Source of the DNA: CAVQOB01 sp963714325
GTDB taxonomy: Bacteria > Pseudomonadota > Alphaproteobacteria > Rhizobiales > Hyphomicrobiaceae
Assembly: GCA_963714325.1 (NCBI GenBank)
Contig: CAVQOB010000003.1
Coordinates: forward strand, 310,001 to 374,000
Direction: 5' to 3'
Length of the DNA stretch: 64,000 nucleotides
Shown here: in pieces, positions 9,445 to 18,299 of the stretch
How positions within the stretch are numbered: the first letter of the stretch is position 1
How the letters are laid out: each line of letters begins with the position of its first letter
Position numbers and translations under genes: made by a program
Notes under the pieces: model-generated
Seen by the model: the letters and a program-made list of their open reading frames with translations, nothing else
The model's database searches: none
What the model was told of the DNA's origin: nothing

Positions 9445-10870
9445 GTGGCGACGAATCCGAGCAAATTGATCAAGCCGCGACCTACCAACACGCTCCGTTT
9501 TGTCTTGCGTGCTGGTTTCGCGAGCGCACTGGTGGTCACAACGGCGCTCGCAAGCGCAGTCCCGAGTGCTGCTCAAGGAATTCCGCTGATTCGCGACACT
9601 GAGATTGAACTCCTTCTCAAAGACTATGCGCGACCGCTCTTCAAAGCAGCGGGCCTCGGCTCGCAAAACATTTCGATGCGCATCGTCCGCCACGACAGTT
9701 TCAACGCGTTCGTCGCCGATGGCCGCAACGTCTTCATCAATTCCGGTGCCCTGACGGTTGCCAAAACGCCCAACGAAGTTATCGGTGTCATCGCCCACGA
9801 AACCGGACACATCACGGGTGGGCATTTGGCCCAGCTTCGGGCGCGTATTGCCAGGGATCAGACTAAGGCCATGTTGGTCACCGTTCTCGGTATCGGTGCC
9901 ATGATAGCCGGAGCCTCCTCAAACAACCAAAATGCGCGCGAACTTGGCGGCCTTGGCCAAGGCGTGATGTTGGGCGGCAACGACGTCATTATGCGTGGCC
10001 TGCTGGCCGAGCGGCGCTCGCAGGAGGCCGCTGCCGATCAGGCCGGCCTGCAACTGCTGCTGACAACGAAGCAGTCCGGCAAAGGCATGCTGGCGACATT
10101 CGAGCGCTTTGCCCAGCAGGAATTCATCTCCGAACAGCACATGGATCCCTTCGTGCGCAGCCATCCCGTGGCGACGACGCGGCTGGCCCAGCTTCGCGAA
10201 CGTGTCGCGAAAAGCCCTTATTCAACGACACTGGATCCGCCCAGCCCTGCAGCTGCGGCACGACATGATGCGCGCCAAAATTTCCGGCTACATGGATCGC
10301 TCGCAGACCGTCTTCAATCGCTATCCAGCAACCGACAACAGCCTGCCGGCTCGTTACGCCCGCGCCATCGCCCGCAATTGCTCCGGCACCTGCACCCAGG
10401 CCTTGGCCGAAGTTGACGCCTTGCTCAAGGAACAGCCGAACAACCCGTTCTTCTGGGAACTCAAAGGCAATCTGCACTTGCGCAGCGGCAAGAATACCGA
10501 AGCGTTGCCGTATTTCCGCAAGGCGCTCACGTTGATCAATATCGACGATGCGCCGTTGATGCAGGTCAACCTGGCGCAAGCGCTGCTCGCAACGCAAGAT
10601 CCCAAGGTCGTCGACGAGGCCATCGTGCTGTTGCGCAAGGCAACTCTGATGGACCAGGATTTTGCGCCCTCGCACCGGCAATTGGCCAACGCCTTCGCAC
10701 GCAAGGAAATGATGCCCCAGGCCGACCTGGCAACCGCGCAAGCGCATTTCCTGGAAGGCAACGTCAAGCAGGCACAGATCTTCGCCAAACGCGCCCAGAC
10801 AAAACTTCCGAAAGGGTCGCCTGAGTGGATCAAGTCGGAAGACATCATCAGCTACAAAGAGCCGTCCTGA
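9445..10870 (+). CDS. M48 family periplasmic metalloprotease with C-terminal TPR (BepA-like; one frameshift)
   Basis: The GTG start at 9445 (MATNPSKLIKP) follows GGGGA. A signal peptide (FVLRAGFASALVVTTALASA) leads to the mature protein. The zinc site is GVIAHETGHITGGHLAQL (HExxH), with the third ligand in RSQEAAADQAG. Near 10242 one extra base breaks the frame; the next frame continues ALQLRHDMMRAKISGYMDRS and a TPR region (FFWELKGNLHLRSGKNTEAL; QVNLAQALLATQDP) to the stop at 10870. The joined protein is about 475 residues, as expected for YfgC/BepA-like proteases that degrade misfolded outer-membrane proteins. The DsbA-like gene follows 52 bp downstream, consistent with an envelope-quality operon. 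Confidence 0.88.
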
Positions 10871-10922
10871 ACAGCAATCAGGTGCCGCACCTCTGGATAT
10901 CGTTTTGAACAAGGAGAATGGA

Positions 10923-11832
10923 ATGTCATTACCTCAATTGAGCGGCGTTGTTGCTGCGTTGACGTCGCGCAAGGGCTTGGCACTCGTGCTCCCCGCCCTG
11001 TTGCTGGCCGGCATGTCGCTGGCCGTCGCCAAGAAAGCCGGCGATGCGCCTGTCGCCGCTGCCGAAAGGCCCGCTCAGATCGCCCAAGCGACAACCGCTC
11101 CGGTCGCGCCGGCCGCATCACCCTCCGCAACGGCCAAGAACGCGTTCTCACCCGAGCAGCGCCGTGACATCGAAGCGATCATCAAGGACTACCTGATCAA
11201 CAATCCGGAAGTGATGGTCGAGATCCAGACGTCGCTCGAATCGAAGATGGAGAAAATCCAGAACGAGAAGATGCAGGTCTCGATCAAGGAGAATGCCAAG
11301 GAGCTGTTCCAGTCGGCCTCCGCGCCGATCGCCGGCAATCCGAAGGGCGATGTCACGGTGATCGAGTTCTTCGACTACAATTGCGGGTACTGCAAGAAGG
11401 CGTTCCCCGATCTGGCGACCGTCATCGAGAAAGACCGTAACGTGAAGGTCATCCTGAAGGAATTCCCAATTCTATCAAAAGGATCGGAAGAGGCCGCCAA
11501 AGTGGCACTCGCCGCCAAGATGCAGGGCAAGTACTGGGAATTCCACCGCGCCTTGTTAGAGGCACCAGGGCAAGCCAATGAGGCCGCTGCCCTCAAGGTC
11601 GCTGAAAAAGTTGGGCTGGATATCCCGAGACTTGAAGAAGGACATGGTCTCCGCCGAGGTCAAAAAGGAGATCGACGACACACGGAAACTCGCCCAGAAA
11701 ATGGGAATTCAGGGAACGCCGCACTTCCTGGTCGCTGATCGGGTTATCGCTGGTGCGCCCGAGGACCTCTCCGGCCGAATCGCGCAACTCGTTGATGAGG
11801 TCCGCAAGTCCGGCGGTTGTAAAGTTTGCTGA
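10923..11832 (+). CDS. DsbA/Com1-family periplasmic thioredoxin (one frameshift)
   Basis: Starts at ATG 10923 behind AAGGAG. A signal-anchor (GLALVLPALLLAGMSLAVAK) is followed by an Ala/Pro linker, then a helical N-terminal domain (FSPEQRRDIEAIIKDYLINN) and the thioredoxin fold with active site FFDYNCGYCKKAFPDL (CGYC). Near 11634 one extra base shifts frame. The remainder reads KKDMVSAEVKKEIDDTRKLA and GIQGTPHFLVADRVI (the cis-Pro loop GTPHF) and ends GGCKVC. Joined, about 302 residues, matching alphaproteobacterial DsbA-like/ScsC-type oxidoreductases. It acts on disulfides in the periplasm and probably pairs with the upstream M48 protease. Confidence 0.87.
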
Positions 11833-12060
11833 ACGACGATCAAAGCCCATTTTTCTGGCCTTTTCTCGATCGTTGAAAGCTGTTACACGGGGCCTTGGAT
11901 TAAGCGATCCAGGGCTTCTTCGATTGCCATCGTGATCATTTTCGTGACTTTGCTGCGTCGCAATCTGCGATCCAGTGCGGGTGCGGCACGCGATGGTGTT
12001 CGCTTGGCTGGATTGAGTTCGCTGGGATGAAGCGCATTGACGGGGAAGTTGCAGGGTCCG

Positions 12061-12531
12061 ATGCCCAAAGAAACCAAAGACAAGGCAAGTGCCGAGGGCG
12101 GCTTGATCCGCGAACTTGCGGAACTGCTGAACGAAACGGGACTGTCTGAAATCGAGATTGAAAAGGCCGGCCTGCGGGTTCGCGTCGCGCGACAAGTGAC
12201 TGTCGCCGCCGCTGTACAGCATGCGGCCCCTGTGCAGGCAGCAGCCGCCATTGTGACGCCTCCTGCCGCTGCCAAACCAGCCGATCCTGCCAGCCACGCC
12301 GGCACCGTCAAATCACCAATGGTCGGCACTGCCTATCGCTCCGCCGAACCAGGAGCCCCGCCTTTTGTCGATATCGGTACCAAGGTCAGCCAGGGTCAGA
12401 CCATCCTGATCATCGAAGCCATGAAGACCATGAATCATATTCCAGCGCCTCGCGCTGGTGTGGTGACGGCGGTTTTTATCAACGACAAGCAGCCGGTCGA
12501 ATTTGGCGAGCCACTGGTCATTATCGAGTGA
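12061..12531 (+). CDS. accB: Biotin carboxyl carrier protein of acetyl-CoA carboxylase
   Basis: 156 residues. The N-terminal helix region is GGLIRELAELLNETGLSEIE, followed by an Ala/Pro-rich linker and the biotinyl domain with SPMVGTAYRS, VSQGQTILIIEAMKTMN and GEPLVIIE. The biotinylated lysine is the K of EAMKTM. It carries carboxybiotin between AccC and the carboxyltransferase AccAD, the first committed step of fatty-acid synthesis. ATG 12061 (MPKETKDK) is preferred over an upstream TTG. accC follows 89 bp downstream on the same strand. An aroQ gene, which often precedes accB in relatives, is absent; 11833-12060 holds no gene. Confidence 0.97.
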   Translation: MPKETKDKASAEGGLIRELAELLNETGLSEIEIEKAGLRVRVARQVTVAAAVQHAAPVQAAAAIVTPPAAAKPADPASHAGTVKSPMVGTAYRSAEPGAPPFVDIGTKVSQGQTILIIEAMKTMNHIPAPRAGVVTAVFINDKQPVEFGEPLVIIE

Positions 12532-12620
12532 GAGGGTGAGGGGCGGGCAGGCCGTGGTCGACGCTGAGTGACAGGATCATTCATCTTACACCCCGCGCTA
12601 CGCGCCACTGACGATAAAGA

Positions 12621-13964
12621 ATGTTCGACAAGGTCCTCATTGCCAATCGCGGCGAAATCGCACTTCGCATCCAGCGCGCCTGCAAGGAACTCGGCATCGC
12701 CACCGTCGCGGTTCATTCAACCGCCGACGCCGACGCCATGCACGTCCGGCTCGCCGACGAAAGCGTCTGCATCGGCCCGCCCCAGGCGTCTGAAAGCTAT
12801 CTGAATATTCCAAGGCTGCTCGCTGCCTGTGAAATCACCGGCGCCGATGCGATCCATCCCGGCTACGGCTTCCTATCCGAAAACGCCCGTTTCGCCGAAA
12901 TTCTCGAAGAGCACAGCATCACCTTCATCGGCCCGACCTCTGAGCACATCCGTACGATGGGCGACAAGATCGAGGCCAAGAAAACCGCCAAAAGCCTCGG
13001 CATTCCGGTCGTGCCAGGGTCCGACGGCGCTATCACCAATGAAGTGCAAGCGATGAAAGTCGCCAAGTCGATGGGCTTTCCGGTGCTCGTCAAGGCGGCC
13101 TCCGGCGGCGGCGGACGCGGCATGAAGGTCGCTCGCTCTGCCGAAGAACTCGATAGCGCCATCAAGACCGCACGCGCGGAAGCCAAAGCCGCCTTTGGCG
13201 ACGATAGCGTCTATCTTGAAAAATACTTGACCAAACCGCGCCACATCGAAATCCAGGTATTCGGCGATGGCAAGGGTAATGCCGTGCATCTCGGCGAACG
13301 CGATTGTTCACTGCAGCGCCGCCATCAGAAGGTCTGGGAAGAAGCTACCAGCCCGGCGCTCAATGCGAGCCAGCGTTCGAAGATCGGCACAACCGTTGCC
13401 AAGGCGATGCAAAAGATCAAGTATCGCGGCGCCGGCACCGTCGAGTTCCTCTACGAAGACGGTGAATTCTATTTCATCGAGATGAACACGCGGCTCCAGG
13501 TCGAGCACCCCGTGACCGAGATGATCACGGGCCTCGATCTCGTGCTGGAACAGATCCGCGTCGCATCCGGCGGCAAGCTGAGCGTCACTCAGGACGAGGT
13601 GACCTTTTCCGGCCACGCCATCGAATGCCGCATCTGCGCCGAGAACCCTGTCACGTTCCGCCCGTCGCCCGGCAAGATCACCTATTGGCATCCCCCTGGC
13701 GGCCTCGGCGTCCGCGTCGATTCCGGTATCTATCAGGGCTACACGATCCCGCCCTACTACGACAGTTTGATCGGCAAGCTGATCGTCGCCGGTAAGAACC
13801 GCAACGAATGCCTGATGCGGATGAAGCGGGCGTTGTCGGAATTCGTGATCGACGGCATCGAGACGACCATCCCGCTGTTCAAGGACCTGATCAATCAGCC
13901 CGACATCCAGAACGGCATGTACGACATCCATTGGTTGGAAAAGTATCTCGCGCAGAAAGGCTGA
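12621..13964 (+). CDS. accC: Biotin carboxylase subunit of acetyl-CoA carboxylase
   Basis: 447 residues, the usual length. The N-terminal biotin carboxylase domain is MFDKVLIANRGEIALRIQRA; HPGYGFLSENARFAEI follows. The ATP-grasp glycine-rich loop is VLVKAASGGGGRGMKVARS, and the metal and catalytic sites are FIEMNTRLQVEHPVTEM. The C-terminal domain contains ECRICAENP and ends VIDGIETTIPLFKDL. It carboxylates biotin on AccB using ATP and bicarbonate. It forms an operon with accB. No frame problem is visible here, unlike in the flanking 12 kb. Confidence 0.98.
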   Translation: MFDKVLIANRGEIALRIQRACKELGIATVAVHSTADADAMHVRLADESVCIGPPQASESYLNIPRLLAACEITGADAIHPGYGFLSENARFAEILEEHSITFIGPTSEHIRTMGDKIEAKKTAKSLGIPVVPGSDGAITNEVQAMKVAKSMGFPVLVKAASGGGGRGMKVARSAEELDSAIKTARAEAKAAFGDDSVYLEKYLTKPRHIEIQVFGDGKGNAVHLGERDCSLQRRHQKVWEEATSPALNASQRSKIGTTVAKAMQKIKYRGAGTVEFLYEDGEFYFIEMNTRLQVEHPVTEMITGLDLVLEQIRVASGGKLSVTQDEVTFSGHAIECRICAENPVTFRPSPGKITYWHPPGGLGVRVDSGIYQGYTIPPYYDSLIGKLIVAGKNRNECLMRMKRALSEFVIDGIETTIPLFKDLINQPDIQNGMYDIHWLEKYLAQKG

Positions 13965-13982
13965 TTGCGCATCCAGCCAGAC

Positions 13983-14462
13983 TCAATCGCGATGATAGGG
14001 ATGGCCGGCGATGATTGTGGCTGCGCGATAGAGCTGCTCGGCGAGAATGACGCGGGCAAGGCCGTGCGGCAGTGTCATGGCGCCGAGCGATACACGCAGC
14101 GTGGCGTTGGCGAGCACCTGTTCACCGTGGCCATCGGCGCCGCCGATTAAGAACGCCAGGCCGCTGTTGCCGGCGTCGCGCTCTTTGCGCAGGAACTGGG
14201 CAAATGCGGCGCTGGAGATGGATTTTCCGCCTTCATCGAGGGCGATGATCTGACTGTCGGCTGCGCTGGCGAGGAGGCGCTTGGCTTCGTCGACCTTGCG
14301 TGCATCGGCGGAGGAAGCGCGGCTTTCCGGCAGCTCGACGAGCTTCAGCGGGGCAAGAGCGCGCTTCTTGCCAAGGGCGCCGAAGCGATCCCAGTAGCGA
14401 TTGAAGAGTTCACGCTCGGGGCCGTCCTTGAGGCGGCCGACGGCGGCGACAGTGATGCGCAT
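13983..14462 (-). CDS. rlmH: 23S rRNA pseudouridine-1915 N3-methyltransferase RlmH
   Basis: 159 residues from the ATG at 14462 (MRITVAAVGRLKDGPERELF). It is a SPOUT-class methyltransferase: the SAM-binding knot is visible as LAFLIGGADGHGEQVL and the C-terminal signature is AEQLYRAATIIAGHPYHRD. It methylates pseudouridine 1915 in helix 69 of the 50S subunit. Downstream of rsfS and nadD in the same direction, it is the conserved last gene of the nadD-rsfS-rlmH block. It is convergent with accC, with only 18 bp between the stops. Confidence 0.96.
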   Translation of the reverse strand: MRITVAAVGRLKDGPERELFNRYWDRFGALGKKRALAPLKLVELPESRASSADARKVDEAKRLLASAADSQIIALDEGGKSISSAAFAQFLRKERDAGNSGLAFLIGGADGHGEQVLANATLRVSLGAMTLPHGLARVILAEQLYRAATIIAGHPYHRD

Positions 14463-14539
14463 AGTGGCGGCTGTTTCCAACGGCTGGGCTTCCTCCTCCC
14501 AGACAGTGCGTCGGGAGGAGGAGAGTTAGAAGGCCGCCA

Positions 14540-14947
14540 TCAATGCGTGGTGTCGGCTGGGCGATCGGCTTGCCACATCTTTTCGAGTTTGTAGAACTCG
14601 CGGACTTCCGGGCGGAAGACATGGACGATGATCGCGCCGGCGTCGATCAGCACCCAATCGCACTGTGGTTGGCCTTCGACGCGCACGCCCTCGTAGCCGA
14701 GTTCTTTCAGCTTCTTGTGAACCTGCTCGGCGATGGCGCCGACGTGGCGGTCCGAGCGGCCGGAGGCGACGATCATAGTATCGCCAATCGATGATTTGCC
14801 GCGAATATCGATGGTGACGATTTTCTCGGCCTTAGCCTCATCCAGCCAAACGAGGATCTGATCGAGCGTGGAGCCGTTCGCATGGTCTTGAGACACGCGT
14901 TCGGCTTGAGGCGCGGCGGTGCCAGCAGCCCCTGATGTGCTTCTCAT
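14540..14947 (-). CDS. rsfS: Ribosome silencing factor RsfS
   Basis: 135 residues, DUF143/Iojap family. The core is KAEKIVTIDIRGKSSIGDTM, SGRSDRHVGAIAEQVHKKLK, and the hallmark DWVLIDAGAIIVHVFRPEVR followed by FYKLEKMW. It binds uL14 and blocks 30S-50S joining in starvation. About 20 N-terminal residues before the conserved domain look unstructured, so the start could be slightly internal. It lies between nadD and rlmH, the standard order in this group. Confidence 0.96.
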   Translation of the reverse strand: MRSTSGAAGTAAPQAERVSQDHANGSTLDQILVWLDEAKAEKIVTIDIRGKSSIGDTMIVASGRSDRHVGAIAEQVHKKLKELGYEGVRVEGQPQCDWVLIDAGAIIVHVFRPEVREFYKLEKMWQADRPADTTH

Positions 14948-15165
14948 CGTTGCTTTGGTTTCCTTTCGTCATCAACCCCGTTGGACCCATTGAAAGGGTA
15001 TTTGGAGGCGGGACTGCCGCCGATTTCGATGTTGGCGAAACGCGGCACCTGTGAGCGAAGCCGACTTTACGCATCGGTTCATGACAGCAGTTTAAAGGAT
15101 TCAAGGGGGCAATTTCAAGGTCTACGCGTCCGGATCAATAATTGGCGGACTGTTGCGGGTGGCCC

Positions 15166-15822
15166 TCAGCGTGTCGGTTTGGCCACGGAAGCGTTGATTT
15201 TGGCGCGCATGGCGGTGGATGACTGGGCGGATAGGGGGCCGGTTAGGAACGTCCAGGCGGGGCGCTTTTGCCCGATCAGGGCGGCGGCGCGGTTCTCATC
15301 CAGGCGGTAGTCCTGGAACGCGGCGGCAGCGGGGGCAGCGAGGGCCGGCAGGTGGCAGCTAGGCCGGTCGATGACGGCAATGGGCATGGTGGCGAAGATC
15401 GCGCGCCAATTGCGCCAGCGGTGGAACTCGATCAGGCAATCGGCGCCCATCAACCAGATGAAGTCGACGCCGGGGTGGCGGCGCTGGAGGAAAGCCAGGG
15501 TTGCGGCGGTGAAGGGACTAGCGAGATCCTTTTCGAAATCGGTGACGATGATGCGGGCGTCGCCGCCGGTGACGGCGCGGGCGGCTGCCATCCGGGTTGG
15601 GAGGGCGACGAGGCGGTTCTTCGATTTCAGTGGATTGCCGGGGGTGATGATCCACCAGACACGATCGAGTTGCAGTCGTTTCAGTGCGATCTGAGTGATG
15701 AGGCGGTGGGCTTCGTGCGCGGGATTGAAGGAGCCGCCGAGCAAGCCGATGCGCTGGCGCGGTGCGCACGGCGGGGTGCGCACTTGAACAGAGCCGAAGC
15801 TGTCGGGGGCAGAGATGCGCAT
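15166..15822 (-). CDS. nadD: Nicotinate-nucleotide adenylyltransferase
   Basis: 218 residues. The nucleotidyltransferase signature is RIGLLGGSFNPAHEAHRLIT, with VWWIITPGNPLK and the C-terminal ISSTxMR-type motif as SAQSSTAMRAKINA. It transfers AMP to nicotinate mononucleotide in NAD synthesis. The start ATG 15822 places about 24 residues before the conserved beta strand; GTG 15783 (VRTPPCAPRQRIGLLGGS) is an equally plausible start. It begins 44 bp downstream of the SDR gene, where proA usually stands in relatives, so the neighbourhood has been rearranged. Confidence 0.95.
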   Translation of the reverse strand: MRISAPDSFGSVQVRTPPCAPRQRIGLLGGSFNPAHEAHRLITQIALKRLQLDRVWWIITPGNPLKSKNRLVALPTRMAAARAVTGGDARIIVTDFEKDLASPFTAATLAFLQRRHPGVDFIWLMGADCLIEFHRWRNWRAIFATMPIAVIDRPSCHLPALAAPAAAAFQDYRLDENRAAALIGQKRPAWTFLTGPLSAQSSTAMRAKINASVAKPTR

Positions 15823-15866
15823 GCGATCGTTCGATCCGGGTTGCTGTGGGCTGTCAAGCGGCGAGA

Positions 15867-16637
15867 CTACTTCGCGGTGTAGCCGCCGTCGACGGAGAGG
15901 ATCTGGCCGGTGATATAGGCGCTGGCGCGGGAGGCGAGGAAGATGGCTGCGCCGTCAAGGTCTTCGAGGTGGCCATTGCGGCCGATGGCGGTTGCCTTGG
16001 CGTGGCGCTGGCTGAGTTCCGGGTTGGCGAAGACGGGCGCGGTCAGTTCGGTCGGGAAGAAGCCCGGCGCGATGGCGTTGGCTGTAATGCCGTCCTTCGA
16101 CCAGGCTTCGGCCATGGCGCGGGTGAGTTGAGCAATACCGCCTTTGGATGCGCCATAGGCGATGCCGTTCTCGAATGCGCGCCAGGTTTGCAGCGAGGCG
16201 ATGTTGATGATGTTGCCTTGTACCTTGGCGCGCATGGCGGGGACGAGGGCTTGCGCGAGGAAGAATGGGACGGAGAGGTTGAGGGTCAGGGTCTGGTTCC
16301 ATTCGGCGGGCGTGCAGGCGTCGGCGGGACGGCGCAGATTGACGCCGGCGGCGTTGACGAGAATATCGGGCGGCCCGAAGGGTTTGGCCGCAGCGGCGGC
16401 GAGTGCCGGGATTTTATCGAGGTCGAGGAGGTCAGCGACAAGGGCGTGGGCTTGGCCGCCGGCTTGTTGAATGGCGGCGGCTGTGGCGTCGAGTTCGGCT
16501 TGGCGGCGGGCGACGAGGACGATCGCTGCGCCGGCGCGGGCCAGTGCTTCGGCGATGCGGCGGCCGATACCGTTGGAGGCGCCGGTGACGAGGGCAGTGC
16601 GGCCGGCGAGTGAGAACAGGGATGTGAGGTAGGGCAT
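15867..16637 (-). CDS. Short-chain dehydrogenase/reductase (SDR)
   Basis: 256 residues, classical SDR. The cofactor motif is TGASNGIG (18-25), NAAG lies near 95-98, and the catalytic residues are Ser148 (IASLQ), Tyr161 and Lys165 (YGASK). The C-terminus SVDGGYTAK is typical. R44-R45 in LVARRQAEL after the second strand weakly favour NADP, but this is not decisive. Closest-looking groups are gluconate 5-dehydrogenase and glucose 1-dehydrogenase-type SDRs. It is oriented with, and follows, the TRAP/HpsN-like operon, separated from it by a 159-bp palindromic element. It may supply a second dehydrogenase step for the same substrate, as HpsO or HpsP do in dihydroxypropanesulfonate catabolism; that link is inference. 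Confidence 0.88.
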   Translation of the reverse strand: MPYLTSLFSLAGRTALVTGASNGIGRRIAEALARAGAAIVLVARRQAELDATAAAIQQAGGQAHALVADLLDLDKIPALAAAAAKPFGPPDILVNAAGVNLRRPADACTPAEWNQTLTLNLSVPFFLAQALVPAMRAKVQGNIINIASLQTWRAFENGIAYGASKGGIAQLTRAMAEAWSKDGITANAIAPGFFPTELTAPVFANPELSQRHAKATAIGRNGHLEDLDGAAIFLASRASAYITGQILSVDGGYTAK

Positions 16638-16773
16638 GGGAATCGTGTCCGTTACTGCTTGTACAAGGGCTCTGCCCCTGCACCCCGCAAAAGGGCATGG
16701 CCCTTTTGAAACCCGTTTTTAAGGGAGACTTGTGATTTGCGTCCAACGCTTGGTACCGCTGTTTGCAAATTCT

Positions 16774-16932
16774 CCGTCATGGCCGCGAAGGCGGCCACCC
16801 AAGCAAACATCAGAAACAACAAATCGACCCGTGGGTTTCTGTCTGTTGCAGGCTATGGAGTATTGCGCAGAAAGACCATTCGCGGACATTCGCGGATCCA
16901 TGCTGGGGTGGCCGCCTTCGCGGCCATGACGG
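16774..16932. repeat. REP-pair (BIME/MITE-like) element, copy A
   Basis: Two 31-bp arms, 16774-16804 and 16902-16932, are near-perfect inverted repeats of each other around a 97-bp unique centre. Each arm holds its own hairpin core GCCGCGAAGGCGGC. The same arms recur at 45580-45724 and 63542-63690. The remaining sequence of the 341-bp gap 16638-16978 shows no gene. Confidence 0.85.
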
Positions 16933-16978
16933 TCATTGTTGGTACATCGTGGGTATCAAACCTTAGGTGCGGGGGGCA

Positions 16979-18292
16979 TTAGCTTTTGACGGGGTCGCCG
17001 CGATCGAAGGGGGTTGCGGGGAAGTACTTGGCGAGACGGTCGTCGGCGGTGCGGGCGTGGGCTTCCATGCCTTCGAGCCTGGAGATGCGGGCGGTGACTT
17101 GGCCTGCCTGACGATTGCCGTCGCGGGTCATGCGTTGCCAGGTCAGTGGCTTCAAGAATTTGTGGACGCTGAGGCCGCCGGAATATTTCGCGGCAGCCTT
17201 GGTCGGCAGGATGTGGTTGGGGCCGGAGACTTTATCGCCGTAAGCGACGGTGGTTTCCTCGCCGAGGAAGAGTGAGCCGTAATTGGTGAGATTGGCCAGA
17301 TACCATTCGAGATCGGCGGCGTGGACCTCTAAGTGTTCGCTGGCGTAGCGATCCGAGATTTCAGCGACTTCCTCGCGGGTCGAACAGAGGATCACCTCGC
17401 CGTAGTCGCGCCAGGCGGCACCGGCAGCGTCGCGGGCGGTCGGCGGCAGATCGTCGATGAGGCCGGGCATCGCTTGCATGACGCGGTCTGCGAGGCTGCG
17501 CGACGTTGTGAACAGCCAAGCCGGACTTTCGTGGCCATGTTCGGCTTGGCCGACGAGGTCGGCAGCGACGATGCGCGGGTCGGCGGTGTCATCGGCGATG
17601 ACGGCGACTTCGGAGGGACCTGCAAAGACATCGATGCCGACACGGCCGAACAGCATGCGCTTGGCTTCGGCGACGAACTTGTTGCCGGGACCGACGATGA
17701 TGTCGGCAGGCTTGCCGGTGAAGAGGCCATAGGCCATGGCGGCGATGGCCTGGACGCCGCCGAGGGTCATGATGACGTCGGCGCCAGCGACTTGCATGGC
17801 GTAGAGGACTTGCGGGTGGATGCCGGCATTCTTGAAGGGTGTCGAGCAGGCGATGACGGTTTTGACGCCGGCGGCTTTGGCGGTCGCGATCGACATATAG
17901 GCCGAGGCAATGTGGGCGTAGCGGCCGGTTGGCACATAGCAACCGGCGGTGTTGATGGGGATGAGCTTCTGGCCGGCGGTGAGACCGGGCGCGACTTCGA
18001 TGTCGAAGTCGTGGATGCTGGCGCGCTGGGCTTCGGCGAAGCGGCGGACTTGGGCGGTGGCGTATTCGATGTCGCGCTTGATGCTTGGCGCCATGTCCTT
18101 GGTGCGGCGCTCGACCTCGGCTAGTGTGACGATGATGTCGCCGGCCCATTTGTCGAGTTTCAAGGCGTAGTCACGCACGGCCTGTTCGCCGCCGGCTTCG
18201 ATGGTGGCCAGCATTTCAGCGACGACCTTGCGGGCGGTGCCGGTCTCTGTCTCCGGGGATTTCGCGGCTTTCTTGAGATAGTCGATGGACAT
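16979..18292 (-). CDS. HisD-family dehydrogenase of the HpsN (sulfopropanediol 3-dehydrogenase) type
   Basis: 437 residues. The fold is histidinol dehydrogenase: VPTGRYAHIASAYMSIATAK, MTLGGVQAIAAMAYG, IIVGPGNKFVAEAKRMLFG, DVFAGPSEVAVIADD, zinc-site QAEHGHES, catalytic SEHLEVHA and GPNHILPTKAAAKYSGGLS. The N-terminus SIDYLKKAAKSPETETGTAR and the ending ARISRLEGMEAHARTADDRL are what I remember of HpsN-like proteins rather than biosynthetic HisD. HpsN oxidises (R)-2,3-dihydroxypropane-1-sulfonate to sulfolactate with NAD. The gene is the last of a TRAP-transporter operon, 7 bp after dctM, and no other his genes are near. Substrate remains inferred. Confidence 0.85.
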   Translation of the reverse strand: MSIDYLKKAAKSPETETGTARKVVAEMLATIEAGGEQAVRDYALKLDKWAGDIIVTLAEVERRTKDMAPSIKRDIEYATAQVRRFAEAQRASIHDFDIEVAPGLTAGQKLIPINTAGCYVPTGRYAHIASAYMSIATAKAAGVKTVIACSTPFKNAGIHPQVLYAMQVAGADVIMTLGGVQAIAAMAYGLFTGKPADIIVGPGNKFVAEAKRMLFGRVGIDVFAGPSEVAVIADDTADPRIVAADLVGQAEHGHESPAWLFTTSRSLADRVMQAMPGLIDDLPPTARDAAGAAWRDYGEVILCSTREEVAEISDRYASEHLEVHAADLEWYLANLTNYGSLFLGEETTVAYGDKVSGPNHILPTKAAAKYSGGLSVHKFLKPLTWQRMTRDGNRQAGQVTARISRLEGMEAHARTADDRLAKYFPATPFDRGDPVKS

Positions 18293-18299
18293 GGACGGA

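Noticed and set aside
16774..16932. CRISPR array from the repeated arms
   Set aside because: Only two arms, in inverted rather than direct orientation, with no regularly spaced direct repeats and no cas genes anywhere in the window.
16979..18292. Calling this gene biosynthetic histidinol dehydrogenase (hisD)
   Set aside because: No histidine-biosynthesis neighbours, it ends a TRAP operon, and the N-terminus and C-terminus match the HpsN-like group better.
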